Shown: positions 27,231 to 36,066, counted from the stretch's first letter. The stretch is 64,000 nt of DNA from Leptospira hartskeerlii (GCF_002811475.1 NZ_NPDL01000004.1:428749-492748); one strand, 5' to 3'. Numbers and translations are program-made. The notes: generated by a model from the sequence alone, not told the origin.

Positions 27231-28904
27231 ATGTCACGGATTCGACTGGCCGTATTTCTAATCTTCCTCGGAAGTTTTAGCTTTCCGATCTTCGCCCAAG
27301 AAGGGCCTAAACTTGGAGAAAAGGAAGTTCGTTCTTCCGGAAAAGTGAATTTCGTCAATAGATCTGCTGCAAGAGCGGACGAAGAGACAAAAGGAAGTAA
27401 TGCCAAAACTGGAGCTGGATTGTCTGAAGCATTAAAAAAGAATCCGAGCGCTCCTGCTTCTTCCGACGGGATCACTGCGATCCGTATTCTTCCGGATGAG
27501 AAAGAAAAAAAATTCGGAGCCGATCTGATCAGTATCGGTAAAGACGCAGACTACGGACATATCAATTCCATCCAAAGGATACTTTCCGGATATGTTAAAG
27601 CAAATTTCGGATATTCGGATGCAAACTCAGATACATTAGCGACCTATATACTTTATTATAATGCGATCCATCGTAAGGCAACGGATTACGTTAAGCGTAA
27701 ATACAATACCGAAGTTGTAAAAAACGCACAGAACGATAAGATCGGTATCGGTAGACGTTATACAGAATGGCCTGGAAAAACTCAGATCATTATTCCTATC
27801 GTAACCAATATTCTTTCCGATGATGGAAAAGATCTGGATACAGACGAGCTAGAGAAAGAAGTCAATAAGGACCTGGACAAAAAGAAAGAAGGCCAAGACG
27901 ATAAAAAAAGAATGAACGACCTTCAAAACGAGAAGGCCGAAGAAGAAAAACGTAAACTCCAGGACAAAAAAGAAGAGAATCGCAAAAAACAAGAAGATGC
28001 TTCCAACAAAGAAAGGAATGCTGAAAGAGAGATCCAGGAACTGAACAAAGATCCTGTTAAAAATAAACAAAAGATCACTCAAAAACAAGAAGAGCGTAAA
28101 CAGGCCCAGCAAGAACAACAAAAGGCCAAAAAAGAAGAACAACAATTAAAGGAGAAAGAGAAGGAGATCTCTAAAAAAGAAGAATCTCGTAAATCGGATT
28201 CTAAATCTTCCTCATCTTCTTCCGATTCCAAAAGTTCCTCTTCCGGAGACTCTAAGAAATCCGAAGCTAAGTCCGACGACAATAAATCCAAAGAAGAACT
28301 CAAACAAGAGCTGAAAGAAACCAAAAAGGAACTGGAAACAGTTAAAGAAGAACAGAAGAAAAAAGAAGAATTCGACAAGAACGTTGTCGGAGGAAAAATT
28401 CTATTCCTCAAAACCTTAAAGTACACTTCAGACGGACATTATAGCAATGAGCTAAATGCATTAGATCCAACCAACGATGATGTAATCTTCAAAGGTGACT
28501 TTAATAAGATCTGTGGACGCACATTTGAAGTAGTGGATGGAAAAGCACTCGTAGTAGGTTATGAGTCCGATCACTCTGCCGCTCACAAACTTATACTGAT
28601 CGATCAAGAAACATTAAAGCCTGCAGTTTGGTCTGCGGATTCTGTATTCTGGCGTTCTCCGATGATCATCAAGGGAGAAGAGATCTATGCCTTTGAAGAA
28701 AGAAACGGAAAATATTACTTAAGCCGTTACGACAAAACTTTAAAGAAAACTGCCGGAAGCGAAGAAGAGATCAGCCCGAACTCCAACGTAACCTTCTTCG
28801 GTGAAAAAATTTACGTTACCGGTAAGGAAGAAGGTTCCGGAAAAACTGAAATTGCAGTGTTCGGCAAAGCGGATCTGAAATTGATCAAGAAGATCAAACC
28901 TTAA
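27231..28904 (+). CDS. P83/100-type exported coiled-coil protein
   Basis: The 557-residue protein has a signal peptide (VFLIFLGSFSFPIFAQE) and an N-terminal domain (~60-200) with the P83/P100 pattern (SYVKANFGYSD-like SGYVKANFGYSDANSD, then IGIGRRYTEWPGKTQIIIP in parts). A long Lys/Glu-rich coiled coil with a Ser run follows (~200-380), then a beta-rich C-terminal domain (~385-557) that may be a propeller. Borrelia P83/100 is a known immunodominant antigen of this plan. AAGGAG eight bases before the ATG sets the start. Function is unknown. The Ser-rich stretch near 28190-28260 is low in complexity. Confidence 0.85.
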   Translation: MSRIRLAVFLIFLGSFSFPIFAQEGPKLGEKEVRSSGKVNFVNRSAARADEETKGSNAKTGAGLSEALKKNPSAPASSDGITAIRILPDEKEKKFGADLISIGKDADYGHINSIQRILSGYVKANFGYSDANSDTLATYILYYNAIHRKATDYVKRKYNTEVVKNAQNDKIGIGRRYTEWPGKTQIIIPIVTNILSDDGKDLDTDELEKEVNKDLDKKKEGQDDKKRMNDLQNEKAEEEKRKLQDKKEENRKKQEDASNKERNAEREIQELNKDPVKNKQKITQKQEERKQAQQEQQKAKKEEQQLKEKEKEISKKEESRKSDSKSSSSSSDSKSSSSGDSKKSEAKSDDNKSKEELKQELKETKKELETVKEEQKKKEEFDKNVVGGKILFLKTLKYTSDGHYSNELNALDPTNDDVIFKGDFNKICGRTFEVVDGKALVVGYESDHSAAHKLILIDQETLKPAVWSADSVFWRSPMIIKGEEIYAFEERNGKYYLSRYDKTLKKTAGSEEEISPNSNVTFFGEKIYVTGKEEGSGKTEIAVFGKADLKLIKKIKP

Positions 28905-28930
28905 GATTTGCCGGAAGCACGAAGAAGAGA

Positions 28931-28956
28931 AGGCGGGCTAAGCCCGCCTTTTTTTT
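28931..28956. terminator. Bidirectional terminator between P83/100 and fliE
   Basis: AGGCGGGCT pairs with AGCCCGCCT across a two-base loop, followed by a run of eight T on the plus strand. It lies between convergent genes; the fliE stop begins inside the T run. Confidence 0.85.
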
Positions 28957-29335
28957 ATCTCATGGAAGTAAGATCTCTGTAAGCCCTTACAACTCCATCT
29001 GCTAGAGTTTTAGTGAATGTAAGTGCAACTCTTGCTTTTTCGGAAGCTACCATCACTTCATGAGCATCTACACTGTTCGGATCATATACCATTTTTTGGG
29101 TGAGTTCGTCAGCTTCTACTTGAAGGTCGTTTACGGATTTGAATGCATTTCTCATTGCTTCTGAAAAACTTTCAGCAACATAGTCCGGAGCTACCGGCTC
29201 TTTTACGTCTCCGTAATGGCGTTGGTCATCTATCTTTACGGAAACTTTGTCTCCCTTAGGAGAAAGAGGAAAACGAGAATCGGAATAACCTGAGTTATAG
29301 GTGTACCAAAGTTTGGAATTAAAATCTACGTTCAT
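28955..29335 (-). CDS. fliE: Flagellar hook-basal body complex protein FliE
   Basis: The 126-residue protein ends with the FliE signature MVASEKARVALTFTKTLADGVVRAYRDLTSMR (seen in parts: KA-R-AL-F...T-x-...R-x-A/D-L...MR). FliE links the MS ring to the rod and is an export-gate-proximal component. The order flgB-flgC-fliE is the standard basal-body arrangement, but fliF does not follow here. Confidence 0.93.
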   Translation of the reverse strand: MNVDFNSKLWYTYNSGYSDSRFPLSPKGDKVSVKIDDQRHYGDVKEPVAPDYVAESFSEAMRNAFKSVNDLQVEADELTQKMVYDPNSVDAHEVMVASEKARVALTFTKTLADGVVRAYRDLTSMR

Positions 29336-29347
29336 TCTTCTCTCCTA

Positions 29348-29809
29348 TTAAGCTCTTCCGATCTCTAAGGCCTTGTTGAACATCGCCTTAGATCCGTTGA
29401 TCATCTGGACGTTTGCCTCGTAAGATCTGGAAGCAGAGATCATGTCCGTCATTTCGGTGACTATATTTACGTTCGGCATTTCTACATAGCCTTTTTTAGG
29501 TCCGATTTGGATCGCGTCAGGGTGGGTAGGATCGTAAGTTAATCTTAAAGGACTCATATCCTTTTCGATTTTCATGACTTTCACACCTTTACCTTCTCCA
29601 GGAGAAAGGCCAAAAGGATAAACAGGGCTTTTCCATTTGGTTCTAAGATTTACAGGAGTCAGGATCACTCTGTCTCTACGAAAAGGGCCGTCACCGTTTG
29701 TATTTCTAGTAGTAGTCGCGTTCGCGATATTGTTCCCGATCACATCCATACGGAGTCTTTGTGCGGAAAGTCCGGTGGCGGAGATATTAACTGCGCTAAA
29801 TAGTCCCAT
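29348..29809 (-). CDS. flgC: Flagellar basal-body rod protein FlgC
   Basis: The 153-residue protein begins MGLFSAVNISATGLSAQR-x-RMD with the flagellar rod motif IGNNIANA-T, and ends with VNIVTEMTDMISASRSYEAN and a terminal MFNKALEIGRA, as in FlgC. It polymerises in the proximal rod of the periplasmic flagellum. It is 12 bases upstream of fliE and 37 bases after flgB. Confidence 0.96.
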   Translation of the reverse strand: MGLFSAVNISATGLSAQRLRMDVIGNNIANATTTRNTNGDGPFRRDRVILTPVNLRTKWKSPVYPFGLSPGEGKGVKVMKIEKDMSPLRLTYDPTHPDAIQIGPKKGYVEMPNVNIVTEMTDMISASRSYEANVQMINGSKAMFNKALEIGRA

Positions 29810-29846
29810 CTTCTTCCTCTAAACCTTAGCTATGTCTCTATTGAGA

Positions 29847-30278
29847 TTAAGCCAACCTCATTACGTTCTTCAAATCGCGGAAGTTCGCATTCATTCTTTC
29901 GACCATCATCATGTATTGCATTTGAGAATTGGAAGCTTCCATTACTTCTTTCTCGGGATCTACGTTATTTCCATCGGCTCTGACTGTGGTCAGATAATCT
30001 ATATTTGCCTTAGGCTGTACGGATTTATAATCTAATGGAGTAAAAAAGGAAATATGGCGCTCGTCTTCGATCCTAGTTGGGATCGCTTTAGAAGCTTCTA
30101 TCTTCTCGGATTCCAGGGCTCTTTTGATCATGGATTCGAAAAGTACTTCGCTTCTTTTAAAATGGGGAACATCCGCGTTTGCGATATTGTCTGCGAGGAC
30201 TTTCCTTTTCATAGAGGCGGCGTTCAATCCTCTCTCTAACAAGTCCTGAGTCTTCATGAAATGTGTTTTTTGGAACAT
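29847..30278 (-). CDS. flgB: Flagellar basal-body rod protein FlgB
   Basis: The start at 30278 (MFQKTHFMKTQDLLERGL) is supported by a GGGAG site five bases upstream; the reading could be extended by 12 residues but loses that site. The 143-residue protein has the rod motif VLADNIANADVPHFKRS and the C-terminal SNSQMQYMMMVERMNANFR. It is the first rod protein and the first gene of the flgBC-fliE operon. It is divergent from the STAS gene. Confidence 0.95.
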   Translation of the reverse strand: MFQKTHFMKTQDLLERGLNAASMKRKVLADNIANADVPHFKRSEVLFESMIKRALESEKIEASKAIPTRIEDERHISFFTPLDYKSVQPKANIDYLTTVRADGNNVDPEKEVMEASNSQMQYMMMVERMNANFRDLKNVMRLA

Positions 30279-30381
30279 AAAGCTCTCCCGTATAAAATTT
30301 CGGTTGAATTTCAAAATTCCCGAAGATAAAAAAAGAAATCTGGCCGAAAATTTCTAAGAAAAGGCCAAAAAAGGACTCAAA

Positions 30382-30678
30382 TTGAAAATGGGTGAAAATT
30401 CGGAGATTATCGAGATCAAGCCGGAGCTGACTGCCCTTTTTAACGACTATTACGCATTTCGAAACCAGTTGATGGACGCGATTGCCAAAAAACCGGCTAA
30501 AATCGTCTTGGACCTGAGTAAAATTCCTGTGATGAATTCCATTTCCATCAGTTCTCTGGTTTGGTTTTGCAAAAACGCCAAGTTAGAAGGGATAGCGATC
30601 GATATAAGAGATATACATCCTGATTTAATGAAAACTTTCGAAGTTCTTAAGATCGACGAATACTTTCAAACGATCTAA
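30382..30678 (+). CDS. STAS-domain protein
   Basis: The ~98-residue protein follows the STAS/anti-sigma-antagonist pattern: KIVLDLSKIPVMNSISISSLVWFCKNA (in parts), with Ser in the place of the phosphorylated residue of SpoIIAA, and a following strand IAIDIRDI. A TTG at 30382 has a well-spaced AAGGA site (six bases); an ATG two codons later is the alternative. It is divergent from flgB and may report a signal to a phosphatase or kinase elsewhere. No anti-sigma gene is adjacent. Confidence 0.7.
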   Translation: MKMGENSEIIEIKPELTALFNDYYAFRNQLMDAIAKKPAKIVLDLSKIPVMNSISISSLVWFCKNAKLEGIAIDIRDIHPDLMKTFEVLKIDEYFQTI

Positions 30679-30774
30679 AATCGCAGCTCGGTTCTCAATT
30701 TACATCTGTGTCCCTAGGTTATAGGCCTTGGGAATTCCCTGGACATCTTTACCACGCGGTATAGCTTGGCTTCC

Positions 30775-31179
30775 ATGAAAAAAATTCTTTTTTCCTTAGC
30801 GGTCTTATTCTTACTCATAAGCTGTCAACCTCCACTACAGGAGAGAATCTTAGGTATATGGGAAAGAACTTCCGTTTGTACAGCAGACGGACAGTGCAAA
30901 AATTCTGAGCCAGGCAAGGCTCCTAAACTTTCTATCTTCAGACCTGGACTTGCGATCTACGAAAATCCGGAAGATCCTGAAAACCAACGTAGAATAGAAT
31001 ATGAGTTTTATGAAAAAGAAACCAAATCCAGAGAGCCTGAGCTTATATTTAGATTTTTGAATCTAGGATTCGATATTCGTTATATTGTGAAAAAAGCGAA
31101 TAAGGAAACTCTAGAACTTTTGAATCCTGACCTGAACAACACCGAAGTTTATAAAAAGTTAGGTCCCGCTCCCGAATGA
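30775..31179 (+). CDS. Lipoprotein of unknown function
   Basis: From the ATG at 30775 (MKKILFSLAVLFLLISCQPP) the protein has a short signal peptide and a good lipobox, LISC. The mature ~115-residue part (GIWERTSVCTADGQCKNSE...) is beta-rich and looks like a small lipocalin-like domain, as in the DUF4488/lipocalin-type proteins beginning I-L-G-I-W. An upstream TTG at 30766 is less likely. Its stop overlaps the next start (ATGA). Confidence 0.75.
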   Translation: MKKILFSLAVLFLLISCQPPLQERILGIWERTSVCTADGQCKNSEPGKAPKLSIFRPGLAIYENPEDPENQRRIEYEFYEKETKSREPELIFRFLNLGFDIRYIVKKANKETLELLNPDLNNTEVYKKLGPAPE

Positions 31180-32279
31180 TCTTTTGTCGGAAGAATATTT
31201 CTGCGTTACTTCTAGGTTCGATACTTCTACTCGGAGTTGGCCTAGGATCTAAAGAAACCGAAACTTCCGACGAAAGCCAATCCATAATTGCCCCTTCTCC
31301 CGAGGGGGAATTGCCTCTTCCTCCTCAACCTACAGACCAAAGCGAAGTTTCTAGAAAAAAATATCAGATCTTAGCTTTAAATACGGAGACAATCAATCTA
31401 TTAAGATCCAATGCTTTAGCTCGTGCGCAGGCGAATATAGAACGTTTGAAAAAGTTGGATCCGGATTGTTTGGAATATCATTATCTAAGCGGAGCATATT
31501 TGTACGTTATAGGAAGATATCCACAATCCAAAAAAGCGCTTTTGAAAGCGGTGGAGATCAATCCAAGTCACGATCCATCCTATTATCTTCTCGGAATGAT
31601 CTTTGTAAGAAGAAATAAATGGGAATCTTCAGTTTCATATTTTCAGAAAGCAGTTGAGCTCGCGAATTATAACCCTTTTTACAGATTGAATATGGCTCTG
31701 GCTTATTTCGAAACAGGGCAATATTTAAAGGCAAAAGCGGAAGCGGAGAAGGGAATAGAACTCAAACCTAATTACAGAAACTTAAAGTTGATTTTGCTAA
31801 AAGTGAATTTTCTTTTGGGAAATAAAGCGGATGCTTTGGCTCAGTGTAAGGAATTTGCAAAAGAAGGTTTTGTTCACAGAGAATTTGCTTATATCTACGC
31901 AAGACTTGCAATGGATATAGATAAAAATTTCCGTAAGGCGATCAAACTTTATAATCAGTTCCCTGATCTTCCTTTTAACGAAAAAAGATTTTTGGCCCAT
32001 GCTTACTTTCATACTTCGAATTACAGGGCTTCCGCAAATATTTATTCTATAATTTCAGGTTCTAAGATCCTCTCGGAAGAAGATAGGGTAAACTATCTCA
32101 GATCTTTGGTGTATATCAAGGATTACAGAAGATTAGAGTCTTTTGTAGCTTCTTGGATGTTAGAAGAGCCAGAAAAAAAAATAAAGATCCAAGAAGCTTT
32201 GGATACTGCGGAACTGCTTCGAGAGAACGATCCGAAAGTGTATCATATGCTTCCTTCTCGTTCTCCATATAATAACTGA
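31176..32279 (+). CDS. Exported TPR protein
   Basis: The 367-residue protein begins with a signal peptide (ISALLLGSILLLGVGLGS) and a Pro/Glu linker. TPR units from about residue 65 follow: YHYLSGAYLYVIGRYPQSKKALLKAVEINP and YYLLGMIFVRRNKWESSVSYFQKAVELAN (seen in parts), then more diverged ones. It is translationally coupled to the lipoprotein before it and ends exactly at the convergent YbaN-type gene. Confidence 0.85.
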   Translation: MIFCRKNISALLLGSILLLGVGLGSKETETSDESQSIIAPSPEGELPLPPQPTDQSEVSRKKYQILALNTETINLLRSNALARAQANIERLKKLDPDCLEYHYLSGAYLYVIGRYPQSKKALLKAVEINPSHDPSYYLLGMIFVRRNKWESSVSYFQKAVELANYNPFYRLNMALAYFETGQYLKAKAEAEKGIELKPNYRNLKLILLKVNFLLGNKADALAQCKEFAKEGFVHREFAYIYARLAMDIDKNFRKAIKLYNQFPDLPFNEKRFLAHAYFHTSNYRASANIYSIISGSKILSEEDRVNYLRSLVYIKDYRRLESFVASWMLEEPEKKIKIQEALDTAELLRENDPKVYHMLPSRSPYNN

Positions 32280-32705
32280 TTATTCCGCTATTTCTTCCTT
32301 TTTAGTGGGAAAGCGAAGAATATAAAAAATTACACATATACCAATTATTGCCATTCCAATCCGAACATAGATGATCGGAGCGAATATCGCACTGATAGTC
32401 ATAGTGATCACGATTGTAGAAACGGAGATGATCTTTGCTTTAAGTGGGATCGCCTTATGGATCCTCCAATCTCTGATAAAACTTCCGAAATATTTATTAT
32501 TCATCAGCCAATTATAGAATTTCTGAGAAGCTCTTGCGTAACAAGCTGCGGTTAAAAGTAAGAATGGTGTAGTAGGCAAAACCGGTGTAAAAATCCCGAT
32601 AATTCCCAAAATTAAGGATATAGTTCCTATTATGATCAATAAATAACGAACGAATCCATATCTATGAAGTTTTACTTCGTGGCTATAGTCCTTTTGTTCT
32701 GCCAA
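32280..32705 (-). CDS. YbaN/DUF454 family inner-membrane protein
   Basis: The 141-residue protein has the DUF454 core GIIGIFTPVLPTTPFLLLTAACYARAS (in parts) followed by F-Y-x-W-L and GxxIRDW-x2-HKAIPLKAK, with two or three membrane helices. The family is widespread and its function is unknown. It is downstream of pntB but separated by a terminator. Confidence 0.88.
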   Translation of the reverse strand: MAEQKDYSHEVKLHRYGFVRYLLIIIGTISLILGIIGIFTPVLPTTPFLLLTAACYARASQKFYNWLMNNKYFGSFIRDWRIHKAIPLKAKIISVSTIVITMTISAIFAPIIYVRIGMAIIGICVIFYILRFPTKKEEIAE

Positions 32706-32743
32706 TGGAATGCCTCTCTTCTAAGTTTTGGATCGAATATAAA

Positions 32744-32768
32744 AAAAGGGAGGCATAGCCTCCCTTTT
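32744..32768. terminator. Intrinsic terminator (bidirectional)
   Basis: AAAAGGGAGGC pairs perfectly with GCCTCCCTTTT across a three-base loop. It lies 38 bases after the pntB stop and before the YbaN-type gene, and can act on either strand. Confidence 0.85.
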
Positions 32769-32805
32769 GCAAGGATCATTTCCGTATTTTTTCGGAAAAT
32801 TCTTC

Positions 32806-34215
32806 TTAGGTATCCTTAAGTGCAGTTACGATTTCTTGGGTGGCTTTTTTACCATCTTGGAAATACATTAAACAGTTTTCTTGGATGAAGAGTGGGTTAG
32901 GAACTCCAGCAAATCCCGGACTCAAGGAACGTTTGATCACGATAATGGTTTTTGCTTTGTCCACATCTAAGATCGGCATTCCAGCGATTGGAGAACCTGG
33001 ATCTGTTTTTGCCAGAGGGTTTACCACGTCGTTTGCACCGTTGATGATTACTACGTCTACAGTGTTGAAAGTAGGATTGATCTCGTCCATTTCTTTCATT
33101 TTGTCGTAAGGAATATCAGCTTCTGCTAATAGAACGTTCATGTGACCAGGCATCCTTCCTGCAACCGGGTGGATCGCAAATTCAACTTCGATATTTCTAT
33201 CGGTAAGTTGGTTGTAAAGTTCGCGAACCGCATGCTGCGCTTGAGCAACTGCCATTCCGTAACCAGGAACGATCACCACTCTTTGTGCCATATCCAATAA
33301 CATTGCCACTTCTTCTGCAGAAGTAGCTTTTGTTTTTCCGGTATATATATCTCCGGAATCTGCGGAAGTAGGCGCCGCTCCAATTCCTCCGAAAAGAACG
33401 TTTGGAAGAGAACGGTTCATTGCCTTACACATGATCTGAGTAAGAAGGATACCGGAAGCTCCTACAAGAGATCCGGAGATAATAAGAACATTGTTTCCTA
33501 AAACGAATCCAGTAGCGGAAGCAGCGAGTCCGGAATAAGAGTTAAGAAGAGCGATTACCACAGGCATATCCGCGCCACCGATCGGAATTACTAATAGAAC
33601 TCCTAGGATAGACGCCACGAGAACGATGTACCAGTACCACTCGATCTTAGTAGGTTCGGTTACGTTCAAATAACCTAAGTAAAGCGCACCGATCAAAAAT
33701 AGAACTTTTACGATCTGATCTCCGAAGTAACGAACCGCTTTTTCAGAGATCAAACCTTGTAGTTTTCCGAAAGCGATCAAACTTCCTGTAAGAGTCACTG
33801 CTCCGATAATTCCGGTTGCAGCAGTGGAAATTGTGAACTGAAGCTCTGCAAGCTGCTTGGTGTCATGACCTGGTTGTAGGATTTCCATTAAGGAGTTTCC
33901 ACCAACTAAGAAGGAAGCAAGTCCTCCGAGTCCGTTCAGAAGTGCCACGAGCTGAGGCATTCCAGTCATTTCTACTTTAAGAGCGATAAAAGTTCCGATT
34001 GCAGTTCCGACTAGGAGTGCAGCACCGATAATGATGATATCGCTTTGGGTGATTGTTCCGTATTCGAAGAATACTCCTACAACCGCGAGGAACATACCGA
34101 ATGCTCCGGTGAAGTTTCCTTTTACTGCAGTTTTAGGATGAGAAAGTAGCTTTAATCCAACGATAAAAAGGATACTTGAAACTAGATAAATGAGGTTGAT
34201 ATACGCTTTTTCCAT
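32806..34215 (-). CDS. pntB: NAD(P) transhydrogenase subunit beta
   Basis: The 469-residue protein has eight or nine membrane helices with the PntB features PQLVALLNGLGGLAS and VIPIGGADMPVVIALLNSYS. The C-terminal NADP(H)-binding domain III shows VIVPGYGMAVAQAQHAV and INGANDVVNPLAKTDPGSPI. It couples hydride transfer from NADH to NADP+ with proton entry. It starts seven bases after the small alpha-2 subunit gene. Confidence 0.96.
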   Translation of the reverse strand: MEKAYINLIYLVSSILFIVGLKLLSHPKTAVKGNFTGAFGMFLAVVGVFFEYGTITQSDIIIIGAALLVGTAIGTFIALKVEMTGMPQLVALLNGLGGLASFLVGGNSLMEILQPGHDTKQLAELQFTISTAATGIIGAVTLTGSLIAFGKLQGLISEKAVRYFGDQIVKVLFLIGALYLGYLNVTEPTKIEWYWYIVLVASILGVLLVIPIGGADMPVVIALLNSYSGLAASATGFVLGNNVLIISGSLVGASGILLTQIMCKAMNRSLPNVLFGGIGAAPTSADSGDIYTGKTKATSAEEVAMLLDMAQRVVIVPGYGMAVAQAQHAVRELYNQLTDRNIEVEFAIHPVAGRMPGHMNVLLAEADIPYDKMKEMDEINPTFNTVDVVIINGANDVVNPLAKTDPGSPIAGMPILDVDKAKTIIVIKRSLSPGFAGVPNPLFIQENCLMYFQDGKKATQEIVTALKDT

Positions 34216-34222
34216 TTATGTT

Positions 34223-34504
34223 TTAATCCTTTTTCTTGAACATTCCCAACATGCGGTGAGTTACTACGAACCCTCCGATCACGTTGACGGTTGCTGCAAC
34301 GATCGCGATAAATCCTAATACTTGAATAATCCAATGATTGGTAGTATGAAGAGTTAATATCGCTCCGATGACTGTGATCCCTGAAATGGCGTTAGAGCCT
34401 GACATAAGAGGGGTATGTAAAAGAGGAGGAATACGATTGATGACCTCGATTCCTACGAACACTGCGATTAAAAATATCGTCAGGTAGCTTACGAACTGTT
34501 CCAT
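34223..34504 (-). CDS. NAD(P) transhydrogenase subunit alpha-2 (membrane part)
   Basis: The 93-residue protein has three hydrophobic helices and the pattern VINRIPPLLHTPLMSGSNAISG, typical of the C-terminal membrane segment of PntA encoded as a separate subunit (PntA2/PntAB). The large NAD-binding alpha-1 subunit, usually the gene before, is absent; queC lies 66 bases upstream instead. An AGGAAG site supports the start. Confidence 0.93.
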   Translation of the reverse strand: MEQFVSYLTIFLIAVFVGIEVINRIPPLLHTPLMSGSNAISGITVIGAILTLHTTNHWIIQVLGFIAIVAATVNVIGGFVVTHRMLGMFKKKD

Positions 34505-34569
34505 ATTAGCTTCCTATGGACGGCGGCAGGGGAAAATTCCTCAAAACCGATGCCTTAAAATCTGTTCGT

Positions 34570-35277
34570 TCACTTTTCCGGGACGCCTGCTTCCTGAAAA
34601 CCCTTTTTTCGAAGCAAGCAGGAGTCGCATTTTCCGCAGGGTTTGCCTCCGACGGGATCATAGCAAGAATGAGTCATAGAAAACGGAACACCTAGTTTAG
34701 AGCCTAATAATACGATCTCTTTTTTATCTAAGAACTGCAATGGTGTGCAGATCTCAAGAGGATGACCTTCCGATCCTGTTTTAGTTCCTAGACGGATTGC
34801 ATCTGCATATGCTTTAATAAATTCAGGTCTACAATCCGGATAACCGGAGTAATCCAAAGCATTCACGCCAATATAGAGTCTTTTGGCTCCGATCCCTTCT
34901 GCCAAAGAAACTCCGAAAGATAAAAACAAAATATTCCTTCCAGGAACATAAGTGTTTGGGATTTCAGAATGCCCCAAAGAATTTTTAGGCACCTTGATCT
35001 TCCTTTCGGTAAGAGAAGAACCTTGGAAAAATTCAGGGTTCAATTTTTGGATCAAATGAGGTACTTCCAAAAGTTTTGTGATCTTTTTGGCGGATTTCAG
35101 TTCTTGTTTATGCTTTTGATTATAATCGAAAGAAAGCGCGATAGGAGAATAACCGTCTTGGATTGCTTGGTACAAACAAGTGGTAGAATCCAATCCGCCT
35201 GAGAACAAAACTACTGCTTGAGGATTTTTAGAATGAGATTTCGTTCGAACGCCGTTCGACTTGGAAGAGGGACTCAT
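34570..35277 (-). CDS. queC: 7-cyano-7-deazaguanine synthase
   Basis: The 235-residue protein has the PP-loop SGGLDSTTCL (about residues 26-35) and the C-terminal zinc-binding CYDPVGGKPCGKCDSC. QueC converts 7-carboxy-7-deazaguanine to preQ0 with ATP and ammonia in the queuosine pathway. A basic ~18-residue N-terminal extension precedes the usual start. It starts four bases after the queD stop, so the two are co-transcribed. Confidence 0.96.
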   Translation of the reverse strand: MSPSSKSNGVRTKSHSKNPQAVVLFSGGLDSTTCLYQAIQDGYSPIALSFDYNQKHKQELKSAKKITKLLEVPHLIQKLNPEFFQGSSLTERKIKVPKNSLGHSEIPNTYVPGRNILFLSFGVSLAEGIGAKRLYIGVNALDYSGYPDCRPEFIKAYADAIRLGTKTGSEGHPLEICTPLQFLDKKEIVLLGSKLGVPFSMTHSCYDPVGGKPCGKCDSCLLRKKGFQEAGVPEK

Positions 35278-35280
35278 CTT

Positions 35281-35658
35281 TTATTTCTCAGAAGGTCCGT
35301 TATAAACGCATGCGCTAGTGCAGGTTTCGTTTAAAGTGATCTTGTATAAAAGAGAAAGTTGAGGTTTGAGTTTTTTCCATAACCAGATGCTGATATTTTC
35401 GCTGGTTGGATTTTCTAGTCCTTCTATATCGTTTAGAAGATAATGATCCAGATAATTTTCGAGTAAAGGTTTCACAACCTTGCTGACTTCTGCGAAGTCC
35501 ATCAACCAACCTGTTTTTTCGTCCACCTTTCCTTTCAGATGTAATTTGAAACGAAAGCTATGCCCGTGCATCCTTCTGCACTTATGACCTTCCGGAACGT
35601 TCGGCAAGAAGTGAGCGGCATCGAAACGAAATTCTTTGGTAAGTTCTATTTCTTCCAT
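35281..35658 (-). CDS. queD: 6-carboxy-5,6,7,8-tetrahydropterin synthase
   Basis: The 125-residue protein has zinc ligands His16, His31 and His33 and the catalytic Cys27 in FDAAHFLPNV...HKCRRMHGHSF, and the later GWLMDFAEVSKVVKPLL and NPTSENISIWLW typical of QueD. It makes carboxytetrahydropterin from dihydroneopterin triphosphate. QueE is not in this window. I looked for a preQ1 riboswitch upstream and saw none. Confidence 0.95.
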   Translation of the reverse strand: MEEIELTKEFRFDAAHFLPNVPEGHKCRRMHGHSFRFKLHLKGKVDEKTGWLMDFAEVSKVVKPLLENYLDHYLLNDIEGLENPTSENISIWLWKKLKPQLSLLYKITLNETCTSACVYNGPSEK

Positions 35659-35732
35659 TTAGATGTTGGACGAATGGTTGATTCTGAAAAATGAAAGTCC
35701 GGTTTCGGAGAACCGATCCGGAAATACGCGGA

Positions 35733-35750
35733 CCGACTTCATGAAGTCGG
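35733..35750. repeat. Perfect 18-base palindrome
   Basis: CCGACTTCA and TGAAGTCGG abut to form a perfect palindrome in the gap between queD and the 49-residue gene. It could be an operator or part of a transcript end. An imperfect stem (CGGTT/AACCG) lies nearby at about 35701-35716. Confidence 0.6.
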
Positions 35751-35772
35751 CCTTAAGAAGGTGAAGTAGAGA

Positions 35773-35922
35773 TTACTTTTTAACCAGTTCTTTCAGGATT
35801 TCCTGTTTTTTCTGGTCCTTCTGAAATTCGTTTAATACCAGCCACTCACGTTTGATCTGTTTCTCGTTAATACCTTTTGCTTCCGCGTATTTTTTGAGAA
35901 GTTTAGCTGTTTTTTGGTTCAT
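35773..35922 (-). CDS. Small basic helical protein, 49 residues
   Basis: An open frame from the ATG at 35922 to a TAA at 35773 encodes 49 residues: MNQKTAKLLKKYAEAKGI, then a helical charged body with REWLVLNEF and a C-terminal EILKELVKK. Composition is Lys-rich and helical throughout, the codon use looks like neighbouring genes, and it fills an otherwise empty gap. It may bind nucleic acid or a ribosomal or chaperone partner, but this is inference. A TTGACA lies upstream at 35952-35957 on this strand without a good -10 box. Confidence 0.6.
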   Translation of the reverse strand: MNQKTAKLLKKYAEAKGINEKQIKREWLVLNEFQKDQKKQEILKELVKK

Positions 35923-36041
35923 ACCAACCAAAATCCGGGTCGTTTCCCCACTGTCAAGTATAGTAGGTCCGCTTGCGCTGGGCTGCCACTGCGCACGCAG
36001 GATTATGTCGCATTGAAATTGCTGTAGATGAGTAATCGCGT

Positions 36042-36057
36042 TGTTGGAACTCCTACA
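36042..36057. repeat. 16-base palindromic element, copy 1
   Basis: TGTTGGAACTCCTACA fits the shared pattern TGTYRGAAYTCCWACA also found twice at 40038-40084. It lies just after the 3' end of the CDF transporter gene. Confidence 0.6.
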
Positions 36058-36066
36058 TTCGAGATT

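Noticed and set aside
28190..28262. Ser-rich repeat in P83/100 as a phase-variable microsatellite
   Set aside because: The codons are mixed and the repeat is not a uniform short unit, so slippage is unlikely.
28079..28426. Minus-strand Ser/Phe/Leu-rich frame inside P83/100
   Set aside because: It arises from the Lys/Glu/Ser low-complexity coiled coil on the other strand.
35659..35772. preQ1 riboswitch upstream of queD
   Set aside because: No A-rich tail or preQ1 core was found; only a palindrome and a weak stem are present.
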